A DNA stretch of 64,000 bases, taken from NCBI GenBank assembly GCA_905372865.1, contig CAJPQT010000012.1, forward strand, positions 1 through 64,000, written 5' to 3'. The DNA is from an uncultured Centipeda sp. (GTDB lineage Bacteria > Bacillota > Negativicutes > Selenomonadales > Selenomonadaceae). The position numbers and the translations under genes were made by a program. Every line of letters begins with the position of its first letter. Positions within the stretch are counted from its first letter, which is position 1. Under the pieces are notes generated by a model. The model searched no databases, was not told where the DNA came from, and was given only the letters and a program-made list of their open reading frames with translations. Below are positions 16,238 through 23,378 of the stretch, piece after piece.

Positions 16238-17335
16238 ATGAGTGATCGAAAGAAAGCCCGTGCCGCCGCCGAGCGCGGGGCGCGGCTGACGAGGGAGGAT
16301 GCGCTCGCCCTCTACGAGGACAACGACATCCTCGCGCTCGCCGCGTGGGCGCGTGCGGCGAAGGAGCGCGCGAGCGGGAAGAATGTCTACTATACGGTGA
16401 ACCGCCACATCAACCTCACGAATATATGCAGCGCAAACTGCCCGCTCTGTGCGTTTCAGGTGGAACAGGGGGATGCGCGCGGCTATATTATGGAAACGGA
16501 TGATGTGGCTCGCGTGCTGGAACTGGCGAAAAAGACACCGCACCTCACGGAAATCCATATCGTGAGTGCCCTGCACCCCGACCGTCCCTTCTCTTACTAC
16601 GAGGGTGTGGTGCGGCAGGTGCGTGCGGCACTTCCGCACGCGGACATCAAGGCGTTCACGCCCGTGGAGGTTGTGAACTTTGCAAAGACGGAGGGGACAT
16701 CCGTCCGCGATATCCTGCGCACGTTGCAGGCGGCAGGGCTGTCGTCCCTCCCCGGCGGTGGTGCGGAGATTCTGTCCGACCGCGTCCGCGCCATCATCTG
16801 CCCGAACAAGGCGACGCGTGCGGAGTGGCTTGACTGTATGCGCACGGCGCACGAACTCGGCATCCGCACCAATGCGTCCATGATGTACGGTCACATCGAG
16901 ACGGTGGAGGAGCGTATCGATCATCTGCTTGCCCTGCGCGAGCTGCAGGATGAGACGGGCGGTTTTCAGGCATTCATGCTCTTTCCGTTCCATCCCGAGA
17001 ACACGGCGCTCGGTGCGGAGAAGAAGCTCGCGCGCGTCGGCTCGTGGGAGGATATGAAGATGCTCGCGCTCTCACGCCTTGTGCTCGACAATGTGGCGCA
17101 TTTCAAGGCGTTCTGGGTCATGCTGACGCAGCCCATTGCACAGCTTGCCCTCGGCTTCGGCGCGGACGATCTCGACGGCACGATCGGTGAGGAGAAGATC
17201 ATTCACGCGGCGGGTGCACAGACGCAGACGGGCATCACGCGGCGCGAGCTCGATGCGATGATCCGCGAGGCGGGCTATGTGCCTGTGGAGCGCGATACAT
17301 TTTATCAGCCGATTGCGGCAGGGGAGGGCGCATGA
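16238..17335 (+). CDS. mqnE: Aminofutalosine synthase MqnE (radical SAM)
   Basis: A 365-residue radical SAM enzyme. The cluster motif CSANCPLC is at about residue 66, after TVNRHINLTNIC. Also seen are EIHIVSALHPDRPFSYYEGV, GGGAEILSDRVRAIICPNK, and a C-terminal HAAGAQTQTGITRRELDAMI. It makes aminofutalosine from SAM and the MqnA product. The start at 16238 follows AAGGAGA. It overlaps mqnC by 4 bp (ATGA), so translation is coupled. Its placement beside mqnC makes this copy the best candidate for the pathway enzyme, with 7289-8374 as paralogue. Confidence 0.85.
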   Translation: MSDRKKARAAAERGARLTREDALALYEDNDILALAAWARAAKERASGKNVYYTVNRHINLTNICSANCPLCAFQVEQGDARGYIMETDDVARVLELAKKTPHLTEIHIVSALHPDRPFSYYEGVVRQVRAALPHADIKAFTPVEVVNFAKTEGTSVRDILRTLQAAGLSSLPGGGAEILSDRVRAIICPNKATRAEWLDCMRTAHELGIRTNASMMYGHIETVEERIDHLLALRELQDETGGFQAFMLFPFHPENTALGAEKKLARVGSWEDMKMLALSRLVLDNVAHFKAFWVMLTQPIAQLALGFGADDLDGTIGEEKIIHAAGAQTQTGITRRELDAMIREAGYVPVERDTFYQPIAAGEGA

Positions 17336-18357
17336 GACTTTCGGAGCGGGAGGCGGCAGACCTCCTCACGCACGGCGACCCCATCGACCTCGGACGCGCG
17401 GCGGATGCGGAGCGGCGGCGGCGGTTCGGCGATACGGTGACGTTCATCGTTGACCGCAATATCAACTACACGAATATCTGTGTAAACGAATGCCGTTTCT
17501 GTGCGTTCTATACAAAGGTAGGCGCGGAGGACGGCTACCTCCTGCCGATGGAGGAGATTCTCGCAAAGGTCGGTGAGACAGCAGCAGCGGGCGGCACGCA
17601 GGTCATGATCCAGGGCGGCATTCACCCCGACCTGCCGCTTTCCTACTATGAAAATATGCTGCGTGCGATCCGTGAGCGCTATCCCTCCATCGTGATCCAC
17701 TCCTTCACGGCGACGGAGATTCTGTACTTTGCCGAAAAGGAGGGTATTACGATTGAGGACACACTGCGTCGGCTGCAGGCTGCGGGGCTTGCCTCGCTCC
17801 CCGGCGGCGGCGCGGAGATCCTCGTCGATCGCGTGCGAAGGCTCATTGCACCGAAGAAGATCATGACGGAGGATTGGCTGCGCGTGATGCGGACAGCGCA
17901 CAAGATCGGCATGGAGTCGACGGCGACGATGGTGATCGGCGTCGGCGAGACGATGGCGGAGCGCGTGGAGCACATGGAGCACATCCGCCGTTTGCAGGAG
18001 GAGACGGGCGGCTTCCGCGCATTCATCACATGGACGTTTCAGCCGGGCAATACCGCACTCGGCGGGGAAAAGACGTCGAGCTGGGATTATATGCGGACGC
18101 TTGCCGTCACGCGTCTCTACATGGACAATGTCGCGCATATCCAAGGATCGTGGGTCACACAGGGCGAGCGCATCGGACAGCTGACGCTTGGCTTCGGCGC
18201 GGACGACCTCGGGAGCATCATGCTTGAGGAGAATGTCGTGCGTGCGGCGGGAACGCGGTACAATATGTCGATTAAGAAGATGATTGATCTGATACGCGGC
18301 GCGGGCAGAGAGCCAGCGCAGCGTGACACGCGCTATCGCGTGATACGGAGGTTTTAG
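17332..18357 (+). CDS. mqnC: Cyclic dehypoxanthinyl futalosine synthase MqnC (radical SAM)
   Basis: A 341-residue radical SAM enzyme. The motif CVNECRFC follows IVDRNINYTNI at about residue 47. MqnC-type segments are QVMIQGGIHPDLPLSYYENM, GIESTATM-like GMESTATMVIGVGETMAERV, and FGADDLGSIMLEENVVRAAG. It cyclises dehypoxanthine futalosine during menaquinone synthesis. Start and stop overlap the neighbouring genes closely, within one operon. The downstream steps (MqnD) and MqnA are not in the window. Confidence 0.92.
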   Translation: MRLSEREAADLLTHGDPIDLGRAADAERRRRFGDTVTFIVDRNINYTNICVNECRFCAFYTKVGAEDGYLLPMEEILAKVGETAAAGGTQVMIQGGIHPDLPLSYYENMLRAIRERYPSIVIHSFTATEILYFAEKEGITIEDTLRRLQAAGLASLPGGGAEILVDRVRRLIAPKKIMTEDWLRVMRTAHKIGMESTATMVIGVGETMAERVEHMEHIRRLQEETGGFRAFITWTFQPGNTALGGEKTSSWDYMRTLAVTRLYMDNVAHIQGSWVTQGERIGQLTLGFGADDLGSIMLEENVVRAAGTRYNMSIKKMIDLIRGAGREPAQRDTRYRVIRRF

Positions 18358-18358
18358 C

Positions 18359-19207
18359 ATGGCAGAGCAACAGGTTCCTGCGGCGGGATATGCCATCATC
18401 GGCGGCTCGGGGACGCTGTCGAGTGACTTCCCGCGTGCGTCGATGGCGGACGATGTGGAGATCCTCGCGGACGGGCTGCACTTTGCGACACCCTACGGTG
18501 AAAGCCCCGCGTTCCGTCTGTTCTCCGTCGCGGGACGGCGCGTGCTGACCTGCCGTATGCACGGCTGGCGCAGCGGCGTGACGCGTGCGGATGCCTCGCG
18601 GCAGGTGTTCTGGGTGCTGCGGGAGGCGGGCGTGCGGCGCATCCTCTCCGAGGGCGGCGTGGGGACGGTGAACCCCCTGCTCGACCCGCGTGACTTCCTC
18701 ATCCCCGACGACTATCTTGACCTCTCCGTACGCAAGGATGTCATGCTCGACGGACGCTATCTGCTCGTGATGCGCGACGCACTCTGTTCGGAACTTCGCA
18801 CGACACTTGTTGCGGAGACAAAGAAACGCTATACGGGGCGCATCTTCGACCGTGGCATCTACGCCGTCACGGATGGGCGGCATTTCGAGAGCCCTGCCGA
18901 GATTGCCATGCTGAAGGGGCACGCGGACATCGTGGGGCAGAGCCTCGCGCCTGAGGTCTACCTCGCGCGCGAGATCGGCGCGTGCTATGCAGGGCTGTAC
19001 TTCGTCGTCAACTACGGCGAGGGCATCCGCCCGTGGTCGCATGACACGCTCTCGCAGATTTTCTATGACGATGCGCCCATGATCGGCGACATCCTCCTCG
19101 CGACGATCCGCAGCGTCCCCGCCGAGGAGAGCGCGTGTGAATGCCGCAGTCTGCGGAAGGAAACCCTGCTCAAGGATGTCTACAACGCAGCGTCGGACAA
19201 GGGTTGA
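18359..19207 (+). CDS. MTA phosphorylase-family nucleoside phosphorylase
   Basis: A 282-residue protein of the PNP/MTAP family. The N-terminal IIGGSGTLSSDFPR is the phosphate-binding GGSG loop, RILSEGGVGTVNPLLDPRDF and PDDYLDL follow as in MTA phosphorylases, and ESPAEIAMLKGHADIVGQS is the purine-side segment. Placed directly after mqnC (1-bp gap), it probably removes the base from aminofutalosine or futalosine, or recycles 5'-methylthioadenosine or deoxyadenosine from the radical SAM steps. Both readings are inference. The usual pathway enzyme is MTAN or MqnB, so the phosphorylase here is worth a look. Confidence 0.75.
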   Translation: MAEQQVPAAGYAIIGGSGTLSSDFPRASMADDVEILADGLHFATPYGESPAFRLFSVAGRRVLTCRMHGWRSGVTRADASRQVFWVLREAGVRRILSEGGVGTVNPLLDPRDFLIPDDYLDLSVRKDVMLDGRYLLVMRDALCSELRTTLVAETKKRYTGRIFDRGIYAVTDGRHFESPAEIAMLKGHADIVGQSLAPEVYLAREIGACYAGLYFVVNYGEGIRPWSHDTLSQIFYDDAPMIGDILLATIRSVPAEESACECRSLRKETLLKDVYNAASDKG

Positions 19208-19232
19208 CGAAAAACGTCGAACATCGTATAAT
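19204..19232 (+). promoter_or_regulatory. Promoter of the antitoxin RNA
   Basis: TTGACG (19204-19209, overlapping the preceding stop codon) and a consensus TATAAT (19227-19232) are exactly 17 bp apart. Confidence 0.75.
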
Positions 19233-19238
19233 GGGCAT

Positions 19239-19331
19239 AGAGAAAGGTGTTGTCGGTAAACGGTCAGCCCCCACACTAGGAAATAGCTAAGATTAGCCGC
19301 CTAGGTTTGGTCACTCAGGGCGGCTTTTCTT
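19239..19331 (+). ncRNA. Antisense antitoxin RNA of a type I toxin-antitoxin locus
   Basis: A predicted RNA of about 90 nt begins near 19239 behind a strong promoter. It ends at the hairpin AGCCGCC...GGGCGGCT followed by TTTTCTT (about 19294-19331). It runs towards the small toxin gene on the minus strand and overlaps the 3' end of its mRNA across that bidirectional terminator. This is the arrangement of Fst-type and Hol_Tox-type type I systems, where the RNA blocks toxin translation. The 5' ends of both RNAs begin with a similar AGGTGTTGTC. No experimental support exists here. Confidence 0.65.
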
Positions 19332-19398
19332 ATGCCTTGATTGCTACAATACAAATTGTAACGAGGAACACCAGAGCGAGAAACTCGTATAGTCCCAT
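19330..19398 (-). CDS. Small hydrophobic type I toxin peptide
   Basis: A 22-residue peptide beginning MGLYEFLALVFL and ending VAIKA. It has a short N-terminus with Tyr-Glu, a single hydrophobic helix and a basic end, like Fst/TxpA/Hol_Tox-type membrane toxins. The start is set by AAAGGGGG ending seven bases before ATG. The mRNA has an unusually long predicted leader (about 180 nt from 19577) containing the repeated structured segment 19413-19533. The partner antisense RNA lies at 19239-19331. Such peptides depolarise or distort the membrane when made in excess. It is too short for most gene finders. Confidence 0.7.
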   Translation of the reverse strand: MGLYEFLALVFLVTICIVAIKA

Positions 19399-19412
19399 GG
19401 CAATACCCCCTT

Positions 19413-19533
19413 TTGCTGACCTGTCCAAGAGACAAGCCATAAGGGCGTAGGCGATTGGGAAACAGGTCGTATGCGAAAACGACCCAAGAGCGCAAGCATG
19501 AAATGCGCCGTGCGATTGGTTGTCGTTGACCGC
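19413..19533 (-). repeat. Structured leader of the toxin mRNA (repeat copy B)
   Basis: About 120 bp, repeated at 445-562 in the same orientation. GACCTGT and ACAGGTC can close a stem around an inner CCAA/TTGG arm. The tip hairpin has different bases in the two copies yet can still pair, which hints at a maintained RNA structure. It covers most of the leader of the toxin mRNA, so it may control toxin translation. Confidence 0.5.
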
Positions 19534-19583
19534 CAAAGGGGCTCAGAATTGACCGCCTACCGCTGTTGACAACACCTGCGTGC

Positions 19584-19589
19584 ATTATA
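19584..19589 (-). promoter_or_regulatory. Toxin promoter -10 box at a MITE boundary
   Basis: On the minus strand a TATAAT (19584-19589) directs transcription towards the toxin. The MITE begins at the next base (19590), so the -35 position falls inside it, where the sequence is a poor match (GTGCTG). The toxin promoter may have been altered by the insertion, or the MITE end may act as its upstream part. Confidence 0.4.
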
Positions 19590-19750
19590 GGAAGCACTGA
19601 TAAATTCAGCACTGCCATCTTGGCACATCTTTTCCGCCCGCTCTGTGTCGACAAATCCTCCACATAGCCTTTGCTATGCGTCCGGTTTGTCTCCTTGATC
19701 GGACGGAAAATCTGTACCAATCTGACAGACTTCATTTTATCAGCGATTCC
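19590..19750 (+). mobile_element. MITE-like element, 161 bp, complete copy
   Basis: The element has imperfect terminal inverted repeats: GGAAGCACTGATAAATTCAG at the left and CTTCATTTTATCAGCGATTCC at the right. There is no ORF. Related sequences in the window are 1-117 (reverse orientation), 58792-58827 (only the two ends joined) and 45498-45514 (right end only). No clear target-site duplication is visible. Confidence 0.6.
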
Positions 19751-19845
19751 AGCACGAAAATATTTGTCTGTGAACTGCTGTTTTATATTGGTGCATCGAC
19801 AATAAAAACCATCCTGTATACACGACAAACCCCGTGAAAAATCCA

Positions 19846-19874
19846 TTGACAATGATTCCCTGTGGTGCTACTAT
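19846..19874 (+). promoter_or_regulatory. Promoter of the lactate/2-hydroxyacid dehydrogenase gene
   Basis: A consensus TTGACA (19846-19851) and TACTAT (19869-19874) are 17 bp apart, giving a leader of about 150 nt before the gene. Confidence 0.65.
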
Positions 19875-19929
19875 GATGGCGCAGGAGATCCTGCGGGAAC
19901 TGTTCTATTGAAAAGAAGTGAAATCCATC

Positions 19930-19971
19930 ATGAAACGGCTGGTTTCCACACAGTTTGTCATGAGTTCATAG
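19930..19971 (+). CDS. Possible 13-residue leader peptide
   Basis: An ATG (19930) with a weak GAAGTGA upstream opens a frame MKRLVSTQFVMSS ending at TAG just before the terminator hairpin at 19973. Its position is that of an attenuator leader peptide, but the codons show no obvious regulatory bias. Support is positional only. Confidence 0.25.
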   Translation: MKRLVSTQFVMSS

Positions 19972-19972
19972 C

Positions 19973-20006
19973 GTCCAAGCGCATCCCATTGCGTTTGGAC
20001 TTTTTT
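19973..20006 (+). terminator. Attenuator-like terminator before the dehydrogenase gene
   Basis: GTCCAAGCGC pairs with GCGTTTGGAC (one G-U pair) around an 8-base loop and is followed by six T residues. It lies between the promoter and the gene, 23 bp before the start codon, so it must be read through or relieved for expression. Confidence 0.65.
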
Positions 20007-20028
20007 GCATTTTTAGGGGGTAATCGTC

Positions 20029-20988
20029 ATGTCAGTCAACAGGGGAAAAGTTGTCATCATTGGAACGAGCAACGTCGGCTCTGCCGTGCTCAACAAGATT
20101 GCGGACTTTCAGCTTGCCTCGGAGATCGCGCTGATCGATCTCGACATGGATCGCGCACGCGGCGAGGCACTCGATACGAGCCATGCCATGTCCTCACCGT
20201 ACTGCACGAACATCAAGATTCATCCGGGGACGTATGAGGACTGTCGCGACGCGGCGTTCATCGTCATCACGGCGGGGCCCTCCATCCTGCCGGGCGAGAC
20301 GCCCGATCGCCTGAAGCTCGCGAGCACGAATTCGAAGATCATGCGCTCCATCTTCTCTGAGATCGTGAAATACACGAAGGATGCCATGATCATCATGATT
20401 ACGAACCCGCTCGATGTCGCGACCTACGTCGTCTCGACCGAGTTCGACTATCCGCGTGCAAAGATTCTCGGTACGGGCACAATGCTTGAGACGTATCGCT
20501 TCCGCTACATCCTCGCCGAGCACTATGCGATGGATCCGAAGAACATCCACGGCTACGTCCTCGGAGAGCACGGCAACGATGCCTTTGTCGCATGGTCAAC
20601 TGTCAACTGTGCGGGGCTTGGCATCGACCATCTCGACGAGTACTTCCACTTTGAGAAAAAACTCGATCGCCAGGATGTCGAGCAGGGGCTCATCCAAACC
20701 GCCTACGATGTCATCAACCTCAAGGGCTTCACGAATACGGGCATCGCCATGGTCGCCTGCCGCTTCATCAAGGCGATCCTCTACAACGAGCATACGATTC
20801 TGCCCTGCGCCGCCGTCATGAACGGAGAGTATGGCATGAAGGACGTGGCACTCTCCATCCCGCGCATGATCGCGCAGGACGGCATCGTGCGGTCATTTGA
20901 AGTGCGCCTTGCGGACGATGAGATGGAAAAACTCCGCCGCGCACAGAAGAGTGTCCGCGCAGCGCTTGACGGTGCAGGTGTGAAGTAA
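20029..20988 (+). CDS. L-lactate/L-2-hydroxyacid dehydrogenase family protein
   Basis: A 319-residue NAD-dependent dehydrogenase of the LDH/MDH family. The NAD loop VVIIGTSNVGSAVLNKI, ITNPLDVATYV, and the catalytic histidine segment GEHGNDAFVAWSTV are present. Two things are unlike standard LDH. The active loop after ITAG reads PSILPGETPDRLKL, which is two residues longer, without the usual Gln-Lys-Pro, and closer to hydroxyisocaproate dehydrogenase. The usual LD-x-x-R aspartate is glutamate (GTGTMLETYRFR). It may use 2-oxoacids other than pyruvate. The start follows AGGGGGT. A terminator upstream suggests attenuation. Confidence 0.8.
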   Translation: MSVNRGKVVIIGTSNVGSAVLNKIADFQLASEIALIDLDMDRARGEALDTSHAMSSPYCTNIKIHPGTYEDCRDAAFIVITAGPSILPGETPDRLKLASTNSKIMRSIFSEIVKYTKDAMIIMITNPLDVATYVVSTEFDYPRAKILGTGTMLETYRFRYILAEHYAMDPKNIHGYVLGEHGNDAFVAWSTVNCAGLGIDHLDEYFHFEKKLDRQDVEQGLIQTAYDVINLKGFTNTGIAMVACRFIKAILYNEHTILPCAAVMNGEYGMKDVALSIPRMIAQDGIVRSFEVRLADDEMEKLRRAQKSVRAALDGAGVK

Positions 20989-21000
20989 GCTCCGTCAAGC

Positions 21001-21030
21001 TTGACGGATACGATCTTCCTGCTCTATAAT
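21001..21030 (+). promoter_or_regulatory. Promoter of the first HxlR gene
   Basis: TTGACG (21001-21006) and TATAAT (21025-21030) are separated by 18 bp, just after the dehydrogenase gene. The hairpin at 21058-21094 lies between it and the gene. Confidence 0.5.
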
Positions 21031-21057
21031 GAACAACGTTCTGCATCCGAAATGAAA

Positions 21058-21094
21058 AGAGCCGCCCGAATTTGCAGAGAGGGCGGCTCTTCTT
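21058..21094 (+). terminator. Hairpin, terminator or attenuator
   Basis: AGAGCCGCCC and GGGCGGCTCT form a perfect 10-bp stem followed by TCTT. It could end the dehydrogenase transcript or attenuate the HxlR transcript. Confidence 0.5.
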
Positions 21095-21124
21095 ATGGTT
21101 ATGAAAGGCTTAGGGAGGATTTTT

Positions 21125-21481
21125 ATGGAGCATGGCAGCTGCGTGCAGCAGGGAACGGAGATCGTACAGACGGGATTTCACTACACGCTGTCCCTGATCG
21201 GCGGCAAGTACAAGATGGCGATTCTCTATCTGCTCGCCGAGCACGGTGTACTTCGTCATAACGCGATTCATCGGCGGATTGCAGGAATTCCGTACAAGAC
21301 GCTTGCCGCCGTGCTGAAGGAACTCGCGGCGGACGGGCTTGTCGTACGGACAGAGTACCCGCAGGTGCCGCCCAAGGTGGAGTATGCCCTCACGGAGCGT
21401 GGGCAGTCGCTTATCCCGATCCTGCACAGCATGTGTGATTGGGGCGAGCAGCACAGGAGCGATGCGGACATCTCACGATAA
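21125..21481 (+). CDS. HxlR-family transcriptional regulator
   Basis: A 118-residue winged-helix protein. The HxlR pattern is clear: TLSLIGGKYKMAILYLL, then RHNAIHRRIAGIPYKTLAAVLKELAADGLV and VPPKVEYALTERGQSL. HxlR proteins sense formaldehyde, quinones or disulfide stress through cysteine. Cysteines here are in GSCVQQ and MCDWG. The start at 21125 follows GGGAGGA. Its stop overlaps the end of a convergent flavoprotein gene by 9 bp, the likely target. Confidence 0.85.
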   Translation: MEHGSCVQQGTEIVQTGFHYTLSLIGGKYKMAILYLLAEHGVLRHNAIHRRIAGIPYKTLAAVLKELAADGLVVRTEYPQVPPKVEYALTERGQSLIPILHSMCDWGEQHRSDADISR

Positions 21482-22027
21482 CGCCGCCACAAAACGCGCG
21501 TAGTTCTCCGCGCTGCGTTCAATCTCCTCTGCCGTCGAGTGATAGTCCTCGCCCGGCGCAAGCTCCGCACCGTAAAAGGCGAAGAACGGCTGATAGTCGG
21601 CGCGGCAGTAGTACCGCAGTGTGGTCTCAAACGGGGCGAGCAGCTGCGCGAGTGTATAGTGGTATCGTCCGTCGATGCTGTAATCCTCCGCGCGTACGCC
21701 CGTTGTGACCGCGAGCGCGACCTTGCGCCCCTCCAATTTATCCCCGCCGTTTCGTCCGTATGCCCAGCCGTGCGTCAGCACCTCGTCGAACCATGTCTTC
21801 AGCAGCGGCGGGCAGGAGAACCAGTAGATCGGGAACTGAAAGACCAGACTGCCGTGCGCCTCGATGAGCCGATGCTCGCGCTCCACATCAATCCGGCCGT
21901 CGGGATAGCACGCGGAAAGCGTGTGGACCGTACAGAGGTCAGGATGTTTGCGCAGCTCCGTCAGCCATCGCTTGTTGATGACGGATTCTTCGAGATTCGG
22001 GTGCGCGGCGATAATCAATGTCTTCAT
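21473..22027 (-). CDS. NAD(P)H-dependent flavin oxidoreductase (NQO/KefF-like)
   Basis: A 184-residue flavodoxin-like quinone reductase. It begins MKTLIIAAHPNLEESVINKR, the FMN/FAD-binding loop of this family, and contains VFQFPIYWFSCPPLLKTWFDEVLTHGWAYG, the conserved flavin-site segment. It likely reduces quinones or related electrophiles with NAD(P)H. The start at 22027 follows GGAGG. It is convergent with the HxlR gene and is a paralogue of the gene at 22239. Confidence 0.88.
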   Translation of the reverse strand: MKTLIIAAHPNLEESVINKRWLTELRKHPDLCTVHTLSACYPDGRIDVEREHRLIEAHGSLVFQFPIYWFSCPPLLKTWFDEVLTHGWAYGRNGGDKLEGRKVALAVTTGVRAEDYSIDGRYHYTLAQLLAPFETTLRYYCRADYQPFFAFYGAELAPGEDYHSTAEEIERSAENYARFVAALS

Positions 22028-22128
22028 AAGAAAACCTCCATTTCTATCGTTGAATGATAGCGTATGGAGGGATGGGGCACAAGAACGCACTTTTTTGTGC
22101 GGTACTTACGAATAGGAAAGCGTCAACG

Positions 22129-22160
22129 AAAAAACCTCCCGCAGAAATGCGGGAGGTTTT
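22129..22160 (+). terminator. Intrinsic terminator
   Basis: AAAACCTCCCGC and GCGGGAGGTTTT form a long stem between the two flavoprotein genes. The T run is on the plus strand and the A run gives T on the minus strand, so it can work in both directions. Confidence 0.75.
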
Positions 22161-22238
22161 TGCATTTGGCGTTTATTTTCCCGCCGCCTCATAGCCGACC
22201 ATGAGGGCCTGCCGATGATCAGCGGCAGACGGTCTCGT

Positions 22239-22775
22239 TTACATGCTCTGCCACTGGAGAATACGCGCGGCATATGCTTTGGCGCTCTCCGCAATCTCCT
22301 CGTCCGTCGCCTGAAAGGATGCACCGAACAAGGCGAAATACGGCAGAAGATCAGCGCCAACATGACCGACTGTCGCTTTGAAGGGGGTGAGCACTTCATC
22401 CACGGAAAAGCCGATATCTCCGGTCCGTGTGTAATTTGTCTCCTTGTCTCCGATTGACACGGCGAGCCCGAAATTTTTGCCGACCAGCTTGCGTCCCGTT
22501 GAACCGTATGCCCAGCCGTAGGTGAACACGTCATCGAGCCACTTTTTGAGGAGAGGCGGACAGCTGTACCAATAGAGAGGAAACTGCCATACGATCAGCG
22601 CGTGTGCCTCCAGGAGACGCTGCTCCCTCTCGACGTCAATCTGCCAATCGGGATATTCCTCATAGAGCGCGTGCACCTCAATATCGTTGGGATGTTTTGC
22701 GAGTTCTTCTCTCCACCGCTTGTTGACACGCGATTCTTCGATGCATGGATGTGCCTGTACAACGAGTGCTTTCAT
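22239..22775 (-). CDS. NAD(P)H-dependent flavin oxidoreductase (NQO/KefF-like), second copy
   Basis: A 178-residue paralogue of the protein encoded at 21473-22027. It keeps VVQAHPCIEESRVNKRW, VWQFPLYWYSCPPLLKKWL and FTYGWAYG, so the flavin site is intact. It lies divergently beside the second HxlR gene, the usual regulator-target layout. The start at 22775 has AGAGG upstream. Two such pairs side by side suggest a local duplication. Confidence 0.88.
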   Translation of the reverse strand: MKALVVQAHPCIEESRVNKRWREELAKHPNDIEVHALYEEYPDWQIDVEREQRLLEAHALIVWQFPLYWYSCPPLLKKWLDDVFTYGWAYGSTGRKLVGKNFGLAVSIGDKETNYTRTGDIGFSVDEVLTPFKATVGHVGADLLPYFALFGASFQATDEEIAESAKAYAARILQWQSM

Positions 22776-22915
22776 TTAAAACCTCTTTTCTCCTGCTGCA
22801 GATGTTTGCTGTCTCTATTCTATCAGGTGCAGATCGGATGTAAATACACACAATAAAGTAAGTGTTCATCAAAGAGAAGTCCTGTGCTACAATGGGAGCC
22901 AGGAGGACTTTTGCG

Positions 22916-23290
22916 ATGAAAACTTATCGTCTGGGCATTGAGGCTGCACTGGAAATTCTCAGCGGGAAATGGAAGGCACTGATCATCTGTCTGCTGATGT
23001 CAGGCCCCCAAAGGACGGGGGCGCTGCGCCGTCTCATTCCCGGTGTATCGGAAAAAGTATTGATACAGCAGCTGCGTGAATTGGAGCGCGATGGCATTGT
23101 CGGACGCATCGATTACGAGCAGCTTCCGCCAAAGGTCGAGTATTTCATTACAGACTATGGACGGTCTGCGGATCGGATCGTTGACGTCATGTGTGCATGG
23201 GGGCGGGAGAATATCCGCCTTCGTCGCGAACGCGGCGAGGAGATTGAACTGCTCAGCGAAGAAGAACTCCTGCTGCCGGACAAGACATGA
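22916..23290 (+). CDS. HxlR-family transcriptional regulator, second copy
   Basis: A 124-residue winged-helix regulator. It has ALEILSGKWKALIICLLM, GALRRLIPGVSEKVLIQQLRELERDGIV and LPPKVEYFITDYG. The cysteine in LIICLLM and MCAWGREN are candidate sensors. It is divergent from the flavoprotein gene at 22239 and probably controls it. The start follows CCAGGAGGAC. It has a charged C-terminal tail (EEIELLSEEELLLPDKT). Confidence 0.87.
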   Translation: MKTYRLGIEAALEILSGKWKALIICLLMSGPQRTGALRRLIPGVSEKVLIQQLRELERDGIVGRIDYEQLPPKVEYFITDYGRSADRIVDVMCAWGRENIRLRRERGEEIELLSEEELLLPDKT

Positions 23291-23324
23291 TGAGCCCCTT
23301 GCTGTATCCTGCCGCGGCTGCATG

Positions 23325-23369
23325 AAAAACCGCCCCGTCAAGCAATTTTTGCCTGACAGGGCGGTTTTT
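23325..23369. terminator. Bidirectional terminator
   Basis: AAAAACCGCCC with GTCA pairs with TGACAGGGCGGTTTTT, between the convergent HxlR and kor genes. Confidence 0.8.
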
Positions 23370-23378
23370 TCATGGGGG

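Noticed and set aside
19301..19852. Minus-strand ORF of 183 codons over the toxin and MITE
   Set aside because: It runs through repeats and the toxin leader in another frame and matches nothing; the 22-residue peptide with its ribosome site explains the region better.
20992..21007. CCGTCAAG/CTTGACGG hairpin after the dehydrogenase as a terminator
   Set aside because: It lacks a T run and overlaps the -35 box of the next promoter, so it is more likely a chance palindrome or operator.
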